A DNA stretch of 64,000 nt. Source: Enoplolaimus lenunculus. Its lineage: Eukaryota > Nematoda > Enoplea > Enoplida > Thoracostomopsidae. The notes beneath the pieces were generated by a model. The model did not search any database. It saw only the letters and a program-made list of their open reading frames with translations, and was not told the origin of the DNA. The translations under genes were made by a program, and so were the position numbers. Below, piece after piece: positions 1 to 11,278 of this stretch. Every line of letters begins with the position of its first letter. Position 1 is the first letter of the stretch. The stretch is from positions 186,001 to 250,000 of the forward strand of contig JASANG010003005.1 of NCBI GenBank assembly GCA_030248215.1. The letters run 5' to 3'.

Positions 1-271
1 TATTTGCGGAAACTGTAAATAGCATCGGCATCGGCATAATGGCGACGTGACTTCCGTTTGGAATCTACCCGCGCCAGTTTAGCCTACGCCTCACAGAGTG
101 TCTCCGGATACAATGCCTTCGGTGATCAAAATCTGACCGAATCGCGATTCTTTTGAAACGCCAAGTGATATGTACAGGACAGACATAACAACGACTACTG
201 GGAGAACTTCAAGCCTAAACCACGCCTGATACCCGTATTTTCCTCGGTATTCCAGACTCCTGAGTTAATAC

Positions 272-1118
272 CAGGGATGTGCCGATTAATCGGCATCGGT
301 TAATAATCGGCACTTTTCGTGAGTATTGGCATCGGCACTGCAAAAAAAATTACCGATTCTTTGTCGATACTTTTTGCGCATAACATTTAGTTGGAAAGCT
401 ACCAATTTCACTTCTTGGCACATATCAGTGTGTCATCTCTCTTGTGTTTGTGTCGGGGATCGACTGGATATCCGGTTCCGGTCTAATATCCGGCAAAAAG
501 CGACATCCGTATCCGGTTCCGGCATCCGGTATAAACCTACCGGATATTTGCGGTTGTGATTCCAAATATCGTAAAACTGCTTTTTACATGTCGAAATACT
601 AGATATTTTGCAGCGACTGCAATTCCGCGTAAGTCAAGGGTGGACACTGACATGGAATGAATAATCCGAGCCAAAAATTAATCTTAAATACACAAACACA
701 TATTTTTGCACGACTTAAATACTTTCAACAGTGTATAAATTTATACCCTATATCCGGTTAACATCCGGCTCCGGTACTAAAATTACCATCCGGTTCCGGT
801 ACTAAAATTACCATCCGGTTCCGGTACTAAAATTACCATCCGGTTCCGGTATCCGGTAAAATTAATATCCGTTCGATGCCCGGTTTGTGTTTGAAAAAAT
901 TCACTGAAATCAACCGTTCTTATAAAATTATAATCGTTTACGATGATTAGGGTTTAAGTCTTCATGTACTGACGTAATGTAGCATCCTATCTACTTATTA
1001 AGCATGATATACTAAAGTTGGAATCGGCATAGGCAAAAGTTGGAATCGGCATCGGTAAAACTTCAAAAAACGAATCGGCGCCGGCATCAGCAAAAATTTT
1101 GGTATGGACACATCCCTA
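272..1118 (+). mobile_element. F3 hAT-like MITE (ATCGGC family), interrupted by an F2 MITE
   Basis: Left end reads CAGGGATGTGCCGATTAATC and the right end GGCACATCCCTA, an imperfect terminal inverted repeat. The subterminal parts are runs of the word ATCGGC/GCCGAT and the core is AT-rich. Flanks gttaatac (264-271) and attaatgc (1119-1126) match at 6 of 8 positions, as expected for an aged 8-bp hAT target duplication. The uninterrupted relative at 20293-20701 gives the empty structure, so the central 429 bp here is a later insertion. No transposase is encoded. Confidence 0.8.
454..882 (+). mobile_element. F2 hAT-like MITE (CCGGAT family) nested in the F3 copy
   Basis: A 429-bp element bounded by perfect 8-bp direct repeats gtttgtgt at 446-453 and 883-890. 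Both ends are built of TATCCGG/CCGGTA words. The right side has about three tandem copies of a roughly 26-bp motif, a CCGGTTCCGGTACTAAAATT core repeated at about 763-845. Its insertion splits the host F3 element exactly inside the TTGTGTTTG stretch also seen in the F3 copy at 20.5 kb, so it is younger than that copy. Non-autonomous. Confidence 0.85.
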
Positions 1119-1576
1119 ATTAATGCAAAAACGATTTATGTTCAATTTTTGCTCAATGACTTTGGTTGCCGAAAGCACCTCACGACCGATCGAAATTTTC
1201 GTCCCAAAAATATTATAAAACAGTACGTATTTACTTAGAAAACATACCCATCGGTACTATATATATACATATATATAATATATATAATATATATTCACAA
1301 AAAGGCCAGTAAAAATACTTGAAATCAATCAAAAATAGATGCCATACACATGGATTATTGATTCATTACACACTTCGTACACAGAATCAACGCACGAACG
1401 CCATTCCGAGACAGAATTGAATTATGCACAGTCACATGGCACAGAAAAATGTTCATCCAGTTGGATAAACAACACAAAATACGAAAAGCTAAACAAACAC
1501 ACAACAAACCATGAAAACAACTTATATATAGAAGTAAGTTCCAAATTTAGCCAACGAAATTAATATATGTATGTGT
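1119..1576. other. AT-rich spacer, no gene recognised
   Basis: AT-rich sequence with a short TA-rich microsatellite near 1258-1295. The only open frame (1339-1563) has no recognisable similarity or splice context. I see no element ends here. Confidence 0.5.
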
Positions 1577-1972
1577 CAGGGCAATGGTGCAAAGCGGAAC
1601 CACATTATACCGGAATCAGAGTCGTAACAGCAAATTTATACCGGAATCAGAATCGGAACTACATTGTGACCATACGGATAATTTGTATCAACAAGTATAA
1701 TATTGAATTAGGGCGTCTGTTGGCCGGCAACAATTTTCAAAATCGTCGCATGAACAAATTGGCAATCATTTTTAGCTCTCTAAAACCAAACTACAATCAA
1801 TTATTGACACGTTAACTTATCGAAAACAATTTAATAGATAAATGATGCAGAATTTTTATGCAACATATCGCAGCAAGCAGGCCTAAAATTAAAATGTGGA
1901 AATTCCGATTCCGATTGATTGTGCGATCTGAATCGGAATTCTAATCGGAATCGAAATTCCGATTGCACCCCG
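1577..1972 (+). mobile_element. F4 hAT-like MITE (CGGAAT family), degraded
   Basis: Starts with CAGGGCAATGGTGCAAAGCG and ends ATTCCGATTGCACCCCG, the same ends and core as the intact F4 copies at 5080-5476 and 22457-22898 (shared internal stretch with TTAACTTATCGA and GGCGTCTGTTGG). CGGAAT/ATTCCG words fill both subterminal regions. No matching 8-bp flanks were found, so the exact left border is uncertain. Confidence 0.7.
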
Positions 1973-2015
1973 CCGTCAATCAATCAGGACTCAAACGTTT
2001 TGAATCGTAATTCTA

Positions 2016-2510
2016 ACCCGGAATTACAATTTACCGGAACCGGAATTTGAAAAAATTACCGGAAACGGAACCGAAAAATGAAAAATACGTGCAACCGAAA
2101 ACTTCATTTTCATTTTTTCCAATATTATTTGCGAAATACCTGTATGCAGATAGGTACATAATCACTTTATCTGGTGTATTTTACACTTTCATAATCCACA
2201 GAAGTGAAATCTACCTTCGATGGTTTATTTGCGGCGACTGATTACGTTTGCATACTATACTAATGAAATCTGTTGCCGTTACAGTAGCATCATTCAAACA
2301 CTATCTGATTTGAAATCGGCTCCTGCGTCTTTGAATGCCGGAACAAGAATTCCGGTTGAACACTGGTATACAGATCGTTTGACCGGAACCGAACCACTAC
2401 ATGAATATATACCCGAATCATTGTGACGATTTAAACATTTTTTCAACATATATCACAGTCAACATTCCGACAAAAACTTGAACCGGAATTTGAAATAATT
2501 TTCATCATCA
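2016..2510 (+). mobile_element. Mosaic of truncated F1 and F6 MITE fragments
   Basis: From about 2016 to 2240 the sequence follows the F1 (CCGGAA) element in the orientation of the 21127-21523 copy, including a diverged version of its internal open frame (2047-2241). It then switches to pieces resembling the GGAACA family end (about 2320-2370, GCCGGAACAAGAATTCCGG) and further CCGGAA-like pieces to about 2500. Borders are approximate and no target duplication was seen. Confidence 0.55.
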
Positions 2511-2874
2511 AAGTGCTGTTATACTTCATACAACATTAGTCAAAAGGTGCCATGGTCTTTGTTACCGTGTTATCATCAAATATTTTGGCGGCTCTTACAA
2601 CATCACACGCGTTAGATATTTTTACTTAACGACTCATTTGCCAAATTGACCAAGTTTCTTCAGACATTCGTTTCAAAATAGCAGAAATATAAAATTTAGC
2701 CTAATTTTAACTTTTTAGCTTCATTTCGCATGGGTATAATAAGCTTACTATATCTTTATGCACAAATTAAATTCAACTCATATTGAAACCAAAGATAGCA
2801 GAAATTATTGCATTTCCAAATAGCAATAAACAAGAATGGTGTTTTTAGTCAAACGAATAAATTCTGTTAGACGT

Positions 2875-2958
2875 TTTAAACGCGAATGCGAAAACTTCTG
2901 CAACTGCAATTTCGGCTTTAAACGCGAATGCAAAAACTTTTGCAATTGCAATTTCGGC
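2875..2958 (+). repeat. 42-bp tandem duplication, two units
   Basis: Two adjacent 42-bp units starting TTTAAACGCGAATGC differ at only a few bases. The length is a multiple of three, so the open frame at 2836-3108 carries two copies of a 14-residue Cys-rich motif (FKRECENFCNCNFG). No codon bias, splice context or family resemblance supports translation. Confidence 0.75.
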
Positions 2959-2967
2959 TTCGGTTCT

Positions 2968-3799
2968 CACAAGCCTGTCAGTTTAACGAATAGTGTTCGG
3001 TCGCAATGGGCCCGTAGTCAGAGCGGAACCTCAGCGCGATCAGTCTCATCCTCTAAAAAATTACCGTCTTCCCAGAGAAATTTCAACCGCAATTGTAAGC
3101 TGTGCTAAATCCGGGAATGCCACTGCTACAATTTTCTAGCTTCTTTATAACTGTGAACAGGGTACTCAACCTGTGCCCAAAACGAACTGTGAACACGATA
3201 CCAATCTGCACCAAAAACCGGCGGTATGTTACCATACCATAGACAACTTGACCAAACAAGACCAACGCTACTCGATTTTTGGATTTGTCCGCGGCTTCAT
3301 TCAAAACCCAAGCGAACTCAACCAAAACCTGTACAGCATATTGCGATGCGCGCCGCAGCCAGCACACCATGCGATGTCGGTTTCACTTGACCCTTAATCT
3401 CACTAGCGTCCTATTGCACGCAAGCACAGCGACCGACAGAAAACAACCCGAAAAAAAAGAAAGAAAAAACCAACAGCACAAAACACACCGCGACTTGGAA
3501 ATTAATTTAAAATCCATTATCAGGAACACATTTCCTGAAATCGACAGATAAATAACGGCAGCACATGAGATCGTCATTCATTCGTATTTTCTTGATGTCA
3601 CGCGAAACGCTGTAAACCAAGGGTGTGCGTGTCTAACCGGAAGAGGGAGACACGGATATATCGTTGCCCAAAAATTTCCGGAAACAATAAAAAGTAGTTT
3701 TATGTGAGTTTCGAGTAGCTTTCTAGTTTCTAAAGATACAAAACAATCATTACATATGAAGTTATATGCATTCAAACTGAAATACTAACTATGCTCCAC
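2968..3799. other. Non-coding spacer, nothing recognised
   Basis: Overlapping short frames exist on both strands, but none resembles a known family or has convincing splice signals. I see no element termini. Confidence 0.4.
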
Positions 3800-3954
3800 C
3801 GGGCAAGTAGTCAATGGGGGGCTCATTCCCCCCTGGAACATTTTGAGCCCCCTAGAAAGTTTTCAACCGTGCTTGTAACTCATTGAAAACCCTTGAATGC
3901 CCCTCCTGAATAATTTTTAGCCCCCCCTAGCATGGCGAGCTGGCTACGGGCCTG
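3800..3954 (+). mobile_element. F8 hAT-like MITE (CCCGTAGCC ends)
   Basis: Ends CGGGCAAGTAGTCAATGG and TGGCTACGGGCCTG match the intact relative at 55894-56094. The interior has paired runs of GGGGGG/CCCCCC around a short core. Flanks tgctccac (3792-3799) and tactccaa (3955-3962) agree at 6 of 8 positions, consistent with an old 8-bp target duplication. Confidence 0.7.
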
Positions 3955-4531
3955 TACTCCAACCATTGCCACAACTCTATAGATTAAATAGTACTTCCGC
4001 AGCGGACGTTCCAAGTAACAACACATTATCAACGTCTTAAGTTAATACGGATGAATGAGAAACAAATCAATCCGTCATGACATACGATCCAGTCACACCA
4101 GCTGCTCCCTGTATTCTATCTGATATGTCGTTTCCGTAAATTACACCAAATCCAGCCCGTGATTGAAAAAAGGGGACCCCCAAGCCATCCAAGTTCTGTT
4201 CTACTACCAGAACTCTTTAGGCACACACACAGAGAGAGAACATATGTGGGGTCGTTTGTAAGTACTTCGAGATTCCGGTATGTACCGTCTAAAATTTGTC
4301 ACCCCTACATAACGTTTGACTGGCTACGAGCATGAACCGAGACGATTTTAGTAGCTGAGCATGTGCTACTAGGCAATTTACCACGCTGTCAAAGATAATA
4401 CGACGTGTTCAAACCGCAATGAGAGCTCGATAAAGACATTAAGCTATCGAGAGAGAATATAAATTAAGTTTAAAACGGAAACCAGCGTCAGCATGATAGG
4501 CATCATTTTAAATTTCAATTATTATCTATAG
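3955..4531. other. Non-coding spacer, nothing recognised
   Basis: No gene, RNA or repeat recognised. It includes a short AC/AG-rich run near 4212-4230. Confidence 0.4.
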
Positions 4532-4796
4532 CTGCAAAAAACAGTGAGTAAAATTGACTCTATCGGAAATAGGCTTTTCGTGACTACTCAAACTGAGTCA
4601 AATTCGACTCGCTGAGACGCACTCGATTTCGACTCTCTCCGAAATAGGCTTTTTCTGACTACTCAAACTGAGTCAAATTCGACTCCGCCAGAGTCATATT
4701 CGACTCGCTGAGACGCACTCGAATTTGACTCAGTTTGTGTAGTCCCGTAAAGCCTATTTCCGAGAGAGTCAATTTGACTCACCATTTTTTGCAGAG
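4532..4796. mobile_element. Fold-back element with GAGTC/GACTC arrays
   Basis: The two halves are near-complementary over more than 100 bp. The left arm begins CTGCAAAAAACAGTGAGT and the right arm ends with the complement (ACTCACCATTTTTTGCAG). Both arms contain GACTC/GAGTC words and AAATAGGCTTT. The word TATAG occurs on both sides, compatible with a short target duplication. It would fold into one long hairpin. Superfamily not assigned. Confidence 0.7.
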
Positions 4797-5079
4797 TATA
4801 GCTGCAATTTAAAACTAGATAAAATGTTGACTGAATATATATTTAGCGTCTTTTAAAAATAGAAAATTATTTAAAACCAAGTGTTTTGAACACAAATCCA
4901 AAAACTATCGAAAGATTTAAATTTAAATATTTTAAGACATTAATTTTAAAACTTAACTCGAACAACACATGATCGTCACGTTTCGAAGGCAAAATCGTAC
5001 AAAACAATTTGACTAAATATGATGACAATAGCGATTTATTGAATAGAAAAAAATTTCAAAGCTGTACGAGTCCCACAGT
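4797..5079. other. AT-rich spacer
   Basis: AT-rich sequence between two repeat elements, nothing recognised. Confidence 0.4.
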
Positions 5080-5476
5080 AAGGGTACCAAGCGGAACTGG
5101 ATTATACCGGAATCGGAATGGGAACAGCATATTTATACCGGAATCGGGATCGGAAGCGGAATCGGAACTACAAATTTTGCGACTATACGGATAATTAGTG
5201 CTTACCAGTATAATATTGATTTATGGCGTCTGTTGGATGGCAAAAATTTTCAAACACGTCCCATAAACAAATTGGCAATCATTTTTGGCTCTGTAAAATC
5301 AAACGACAATCAATTATTGATAAGTTAACTCATTGACAACTATTGAAGAGATATGTGATGCAGAATTTTTGTGTAACATATCACAACAAGTAGGCCTAAG
5401 ATTAAAAATCACAATTCCGATTCCGATTGTTTTGAATCAAAATTCTAATCGGAATCGGAATTCCGGTTGCACCCTG
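5080..5476 (+). mobile_element. F4 hAT-like MITE (CGGAAT family), well bounded
   Basis: A 397-bp element between perfect 8-bp direct repeats cccacagt (5072-5079 and 5477-5484). Left end AAGGGTACCAAGCGGAACTG, right end ATTCCGGTTGCACCCTG. The core shares the F4 landmarks GGCGTCTGTTGG and AAGTTAACTCA. No coding capacity. Confidence 0.85.
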
Positions 5477-5698
5477 CCCACAGTGCCACATCCTCACACT
5501 AGATTAAAATGCGATTTAATTTCACAGGGAAACGATACACAATGCCTAACGGATAACACAATACATTTCGATTGTTGTGGATTGCGTGGCCTAGTACATA
5601 TACTACTACTAGACTCAAAATATACCACACAGCAGTACTTGGTTATTGACGTACCATGTCCAAGGGATTACGTATAATTTCATTTTAGAAAATAACCA

Positions 5699-6480
5699 GT
5701 CGTAGTGGGACTACATTTATTGAACGAACCTCGAACACACGTAAGCTATTAAGGTAATATGCATTTTAGTTATTAGCTAACTATTAATTTAATTTCCTCA
5801 GATTCCGCGCACCCAAAAACCCTTCAGCCACCCTAATAATTTTTGGAATAATTTCAAAAGTCCTAATTTTGTCTGGTCAATTAAGCTAATATGCAAATTA
5901 GCTATTAGCTAACTATTCAATTATCGGTTTTGAATGTCTGTAAACTATTTATTCAAATTTCTCGCACCTAAAAACCCGTTAGGGCTGAAATTATATTGCT
6001 TTTAATAGCCTTAATAATTAGTGAAATATTGCAAAAAGTCGTAATTTAGGCTTATAAACTATGCTAATATGCAAATTATCTATTAGCTAACTGCTCAATT
6101 ATCGATTTTGGAGGTTTGTAAACTGTCTACGCAGATTCCTCGCACCGAAAAACCTTTTAATGCTAAAATTACAATGCTTCTAACTGTAATAATTAGTGAA
6201 ATATTGTGGAAAGTCCTAATTTAGGCTTAATTAATTATGCAAATTAGCCTGTAGCTAATAAACAGCTTAAAATTTTAAAAGTCCCAATGTGAGGTTAACA
6301 CCCCAGGATAATTGGCTTTCAAACAAAAAATGTTTATCAAAATCGGTCCAGCCGTTCCTGAGATTCTTTTTGGACGGACAGACCGACGGACGGACACCCA
6401 CCTTTCGACTCCCAAGTACAAAACATAAAACGCTTCGCGAAACTCCGAGCTTCGCTCGAAGTTTCGCTTCGCTCAATAAT
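5699..6480 (+). mobile_element. Snapback element family, complete-looking unit
   Basis: Begins GTCGTAGTGGGACTACATTT and ends in the GC-rich module CTTCGCGAAACTCCGAGCTT then GCTTCGCTCAAT. The body has three diverged repeats of about 200 bp containing TTAGCTAACTATTCAATTA and AATAATTAGTGAAATATTG. It lines up uninterrupted with the split unit at 59807-60360 plus 61319-61545 and so defines the unit as about 780 bp. GAGCGAAGC words near the left end and GCTTCGCTC at the right end form the terminal or subterminal inversion. No transposase seen. Confidence 0.7.
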
Positions 6481-7331
6481 CTCATGTAGTAAATGTTTTT
6501 TGCGAGCGAGCTTAGCGGGCGAAAAGACTTTAAAGCCTATACGATAATTATTCTACTTGTTTGTCCAGATATTTTAAGACGGAATAAATCCCTTCTATCC
6601 TCCCTTATATACACCGCTGAAGACTACGTGCAGCTATATAACCAATTTTTGACGAATATTTCACTTTGCGCTACCAACCACCAAAATCAACGACTAAACC
6701 ACACCATCAGGGTGGCCTGATACATCCATTGCTTAAAACCTACTAAAAACTCTTATCTTACGAGCAAATTCAAAAACAACAGTAATCTTACGAAACTAAG
6801 CTTACGTACGTAACTAACAAACAATCGCTCAAATTATGCTTAAAACAAAATAAACCCACCACAGTGAAACGTATACTACTGGCCCATGTATAGAACCCAT
6901 TCAAATTTTTTCGCACAAAAGCCCCCACGCGAGCTCCCCTCCCCCCCCCCCCCCCCCGGCCGGATCAATTGATCCAGAAAAATTTTTTTGGCTCATCCCA
7001 GTTACCGTCTGGTCCGCTTGCAAACTTGCAATGTATTGCAACACAGCATGAGACTGTAATAGAGTCAGTTTAAACTCTGGATATTATCCGGTTCCGGCAA
7101 GGAATTCATGCCCGGTCACACCTTGTCAGTTAGACTGGAGATTTTTGCTTAATATCAATTTTTAAAACATATCTATGATGTATGCTAGGTATATTTAAAA
7201 CAATAAAATCTTCACGCATGCTGCTCACACCGAACGATTCGCATGAAAAGTCTTCAACAAACCCAGCTAAACATAATCCAACAGCCAGCACGATTTCATT
7301 TAGACAAAGTATGACCGCTCATGAAAAATTT
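6481..7331. other. Spacer with a poly(C) tract
   Basis: A 17-nt C run (6941-6957) followed by GGCCGG. A piece near 6882-6900 (GGCCCATGTATAGAAC) and one at about 7054-7075 look like scraps of an F7 MITE. No gene recognised. Confidence 0.5.
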
Positions 7332-7506
7332 GGCCAATGTTAAGGGGCGTAACAGTAGATTAAGCGTATTCCTAAGCCTAAGCCTAAGCGTTGCAAAAAT
7401 GAGTTCCTAAGCCTAAGCCTAAGCGAAAAAAATGTAATCTAGAATCTAAACCTACTATTTTATAGACTCACCAGAAACCTGGACGCCCCTTAAAGTAACA
7501 TGGGCC
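7332..7506 (+). mobile_element. F7 hAT-like MITE (GGCCCATG ends, CCTAAG words)
   Basis: A 175-bp element with inverted ends GGCCAATGTTAAGGGGCGTA and GGACGCCCCTTAAAGTAACA then TGGGCC. The interior has two runs of CCTAAGCCTAAGCCTAAG. Flanks aaaaattt and aaaagttt agree at 7 of 8 positions. Relatives at 58817 and 61735 share the same ends. Confidence 0.8.
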
Positions 7507-8165
7507 AAAAGTTTTTCCAGCGCGCATACCAAACGGTAACAGTGTCTTGACTCTTACTCTTATGATACAAATGATTACTCCAAAGCCTGTGTTATCTACT
7601 CAAGTGCAGTTTTTTCATTTCTCCAGAACCTTCGGGAGAGTATAACCCCTATCGTATACCCCTTAACCACGCACAGTACACGATGACATTACCACCCATA
7701 AATTACCTCCGTCCAAACATTAGTTCCAACCACAGTAACTATACAGTGGCTTCGAACCACGCTAGTCCTACTAGACAATGTACTCAGCTAACAAACTGTA
7801 AGTGTTCAAAAAACAAGCATAGTGTAGTATAGCAACTAAAAACATTGCTTCTAAACTGTTAGCAACCTCTTATTTCGATAGAACAAAACAACAACTCAGT
7901 ATTTACAGAAATAATTTTAATTCGCTCTAATGTCGCCAGGCCTGATCATTTTAAGTCAATCCAATGTGGACCCATGAACAATGGCAATAGTATAATATTC
8001 TGTCACATCAGACAAAAAACAAACAACAAAACACAAAAATTAACAATGGTGTCCACATGTGAACTAATGTACGTTATTTCGCTTAGAATATCAAAAATTG
8101 AAAATTAAATTGCCTTTGGTACAAATCATTTCGTTGAGTTCAAATACGAATATAACACTACTACT
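7507..8165. other. Spacer, nothing recognised
   Basis: AT-rich sequence without a recognisable gene, RNA or element end. Confidence 0.4.
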
Positions 8166-8661
8166 AACGCTCTAATTACACGTGCAGGTTTTTGCTGCGA
8201 GAACTTGTAGCTGCAACTTGCACCTGCAAGTTGTGTCCGAAATCCCGTTCGAAAAAACTTGCAGCTGCAAATAATTCATTAAAAATCAAAGCTGGCCATT
8301 TAGTTCATATGTGTGAATAACCGTGTAAGTTCAATGAATTTATTGCACCCGCTTTCTCATTGGCTGATGAAAAAATGTAAGTTCTGCGTGCAATTCATAG
8401 CTGCAAATTCTCGCAGCAAAAACTTGCACGAAATACTTGCAGCAGAAAGTATTGTAAAGGAACATTTCGATTGACCAATCAAACTGCAGGTGAAACAAAT
8501 TCAAGCGACTTGCAACTGCGTTTACAGGTGCGAATTCAATTTAATAGCATGAATTCCAGTGAATAATTTGCAGCTGCAAGAACTTCAAAGCTGCTTTGTG
8601 ACTAAACTTGCACATGTAAGTTGCACTTTTGCTGCAAAAACTTGCAAGTGTCAATAGCGCT
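8166..8661. mobile_element. CTTGCAGCTGCAA-rich inverted-repeat MITE
   Basis: Ends ACGTGCAGGTTTTTGCTGCG and TTTTGCTGCAAAAACTTGCA then AGCGCT are inverted relative to each other. The interior is full of TTGCAGCTGCAA-type palindromic words. The better preserved relative at 42217-42494 has TTA on both sides, so this is probably the same PIF/Harbinger-like group. Borders here are approximate. Confidence 0.6.
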
Positions 8662-8766
8662 TAACTCAATTTAGTTTCTATAATATACACGATGAATTCA
8701 GCTGAAAATGAATGTACGAATTTAAATCGAATACGGAAGAGCATATATACGTATATACATATGTAG

Positions 8767-9157
8767 CAGGGTGCAACCGGAATTCCGGTTCCGGTTCCGG
8801 CATTTTTTCACCTTCCGGTTCCGGTTCCGGTAAATTTTTACCGGATTTAAAAATTCCGGTATTATAATTTGGCCGTTTTATTAACTTTGCTAATTTTTAA
8901 GAATCTCTTTTGAAAGCCACTTGTACTCCGAATATAAGCCATTGATGGTGGATTTCACTTCAGTCGATGATGAAAATCTAAAATACAAGAAATAAAATAA
9001 ATATCTATGTTCGACTAAGGTTATTTCACAAATAATAGAGCAAAAAATAAGATTAAAGTGAAATTTTTGGTGAAATGCATTTTTCACTTTCCGGTTCCGG
9101 TTCCGGTAAAATTTTCAAATTCCGGTTCCGGTAAATTGTAATTCCGGTTGCACCCTG
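8767..9157 (-). mobile_element. F1 hAT-like MITE (CCGGAA family), young copy
   Basis: A 391-bp element with perfect 8-bp target duplication atatgtag (8759-8766 and 9158-9165). Terminal repeats CAGGGTGCAACCGGAATTCC and its complement are followed by TTCCGG arrays. The minus strand carries a 65-codon open frame (8890-9087) that differs from the one in the 21127-21523 copy by a single residue in translation. The frame has no recognised domain and may simply reflect recent common ancestry. Confidence 0.92.
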
Positions 9158-9212
9158 ATATGTAGTATTGAAATTCTTACCAGAAATGAATCCGAATAGC
9201 AAAATAATTGAC

Positions 9213-9817
9213 CAGGGTTTGACCGGACGTTGCGGTTCCGGTTTGATGATTACAAACCGGAAGCGGAACTTATCGTTTTGCTTTTTGTGTAACTCCTTTT
9301 GTAATACATCTAATTTTACCTTGCACTTCTCTTATTACTAGAGTGGCGGCATGATTATACGTTTTTATTAGCTTTTTTATTTGATGTCAATAAAATTTGG
9401 TCATGAGAGAATTACATCACATATCACTCTGTTCCTGTTCCTGATCCTGCATTCAAAGATTCAGGACCCGGAATTTTTACAGTTTTGTGGTAACTACTTA
9501 GTCATAATCATATTAAAATATTGGAAACTTTTTTAAAAAGTAGTAATTTCGAAAATGAGTGTTTTTGCAATTAGTTCAATTTTGTTAATAAACTGTTACG
9601 TACATTAGAAATCTGATGTGGTTTCGCAAACCTTTCTGACGAAATAGCTCAAAATTCCCTTAAGCTATTTGTGGGCTAGTTTTCTTATTAAATCTTCAAC
9701 CGTAATTCGGTGATAAAAACTATTTTAAATTTCGGTTCCGGGTTCCTGTTCCTGCAAATAAATTCTATTCCTGTTCCGTCTGTGTTCCGGTAAAACTTAA
9801 TTCCTATTCGAACCCTG
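9213..9817 (-). mobile_element. F6 hAT-like MITE (GGAACA family), probably composite
   Basis: Left part (about 9213-9290) begins CAGGGTTTGACCGGACG. From about 9425 the sequence carries TTCCTGTTCCTG words and ends TTCGAACCCTG, matching in reverse the copy at 24077-24479, including the core with TTGCAATTAGTTCAATTTTG. Flanks do not match, so two insertions may be joined here. Confidence 0.6.
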
Positions 9818-10573
9818 GTATACACATGTATATAAACGTTTTGTATCCACACCAAAACGTCGCCAGCATCTGCTGGCCACCCACAAAAAAGTTTCTTCCT
9901 CAAAATTGTCACAAAAGTCAGACCTTTGCATTTACGTACCGACAAATTGGTGCGTATGTAACCATAACGCATACATATCGCAAGTTATTTTTGTCCGTCT
10001 TCATTACACAAAAAAAAATAAATCACTCACAAATTGATCAACGCATATATTTAAATAAACTTACATATTGTTTTAACACATTTTTGTCAAACTCTTTTTC
10101 GACAACACCACAGCCCATTTCCAATTTCAGACAGGAATGCTGCCCATGTTTACAACAGATACCACAATGTTCGCCGTGTACGTACCATATGTCACTGCAG
10201 CATAATATTCAGTCTTTTATATCCCAGATAATGCAAACAACAATAATACAAAACTATACCACATACGTAGCGTCCTAATTCGACAAATTTTACCACTCAC
10301 ACTTCTTGTACGCCTTATGATTTAGCGAGGATTACGCTTCAACAGATTATCGCCTCAAGCCAAGCATTGCAGTACAAAGACACAGAAAAATAATAATTCA
10401 CTAAATATACGTACTGATCTAGTATATACCAAACAAAATAATTTCAACAAGATTTATAAATTAAATTTGCGGTGCCACATATATGTAGGTATAGCTAGAC
10501 TTGCAACCAAAATTTTAGCCATAATATTACAGTTTGTTTGCACGATAAACTAAGTAAATACGTAAAAATAGCA
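9818..10573. other. Spacer with an unsupported open frame
   Basis: An open frame of 150 codons at 9826-10278 (+) has no recognisable motif apart from a Cys-rich stretch (RQECCPCLQQIPQCSPC). It lacks codon-bias or splice support and overlaps the end of the preceding repeat. I do not call it a gene. Confidence 0.4.
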
Positions 10574-10850
10574 ATTGCAATGCTATTAATTTCACTCTTT
10601 GGCGTATATCAGTCTGATTAGGCAAACTGTTATCTTTTCTCATAAAAATTTTAATCGTTTATGGTGGTTAGTATTTAAGTATTCGCACATAACGACGTAA
10701 TATAGTATATATCCTACGTATCTGTTCTTTAAGTAAGATGTACCAAGGTGGGAATGGGTACCGGCATAGGTTCGGCATTGGCAAACATTCCAAATAAGAA
10801 TAGGCATCGGTAGTGGTATCGGCAAAAATTTTGGTATCGGCACATCCCTA
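10574..10850 (+). mobile_element. F3 MITE (ATCGGC family), 3' part
   Basis: Follows the right two thirds of the F3 copy at 20293-20701, ending ATTTTGGTATCGGCACATCC then CTA. The left end is missing or too diverged to place. Confidence 0.7.
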
Positions 10851-10984
10851 TTGTTTACTGATTCAAAATTAATTCCGCTAGCTTGTGAAATTCTCATTTC
10901 ACGTCAGTGTCCATAACTTAAGTTTCTTTGTTTCTTTTTTTTCTGAAAAGCACTTGAGCGGAATTTATAAATCAGTTTTATGAT

Positions 10985-11105
10985 TTATGCGAGGCCATAA
11001 CCGCAAACACTCGGTATCCGCCAAGTTTATACTGGATACCGCAACTAAATACGGATTCCGGTGTTTTGCCGAATATTAAACCCGTACCGAACATGCGGTG
11101 GTTCC
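10985..11105. mobile_element. F2 (CCGGAT) fragment
   Basis: GGTATCCGCCAAGTTTATACT and following words mirror the right end of the F2 copy at 11279-11762. Truncated and diverged. Confidence 0.5.
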
Positions 11106-11278
11106 GTAGACTTCTACTTTTAACATAAAAACCGATATACCTTTATTATTCAATCCGGTAACGCCCACCATGGGGCATCGTTGCAACATAGAATAAGTTG
11201 CTTAAGGAAAATATGTTTAAGTTACACATCAATTAAACTCGCATGTTGATGTTCCGTCAATCTACAAGTATGTACAAT

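Noticed and set aside
2836-3108. Cys-rich small protein with duplicated 14-residue motif
   Set aside because: The motif comes from a 42-bp tandem duplication; there is no signal peptide, homology or splice context.
6289-6489. Overlapping frames on both strands over the snapback module
   Set aside because: Palindromic GC-rich repeat sequence opens frames in both directions; the same frames recur at other copies as part of the repeat.
9826-10278. 150-codon plus-strand frame with a Cys-rich patch
   Set aside because: No recognisable domain, no splice or codon support, surrounded by AT-rich repeat sequence; an open run of this size is expected by chance.
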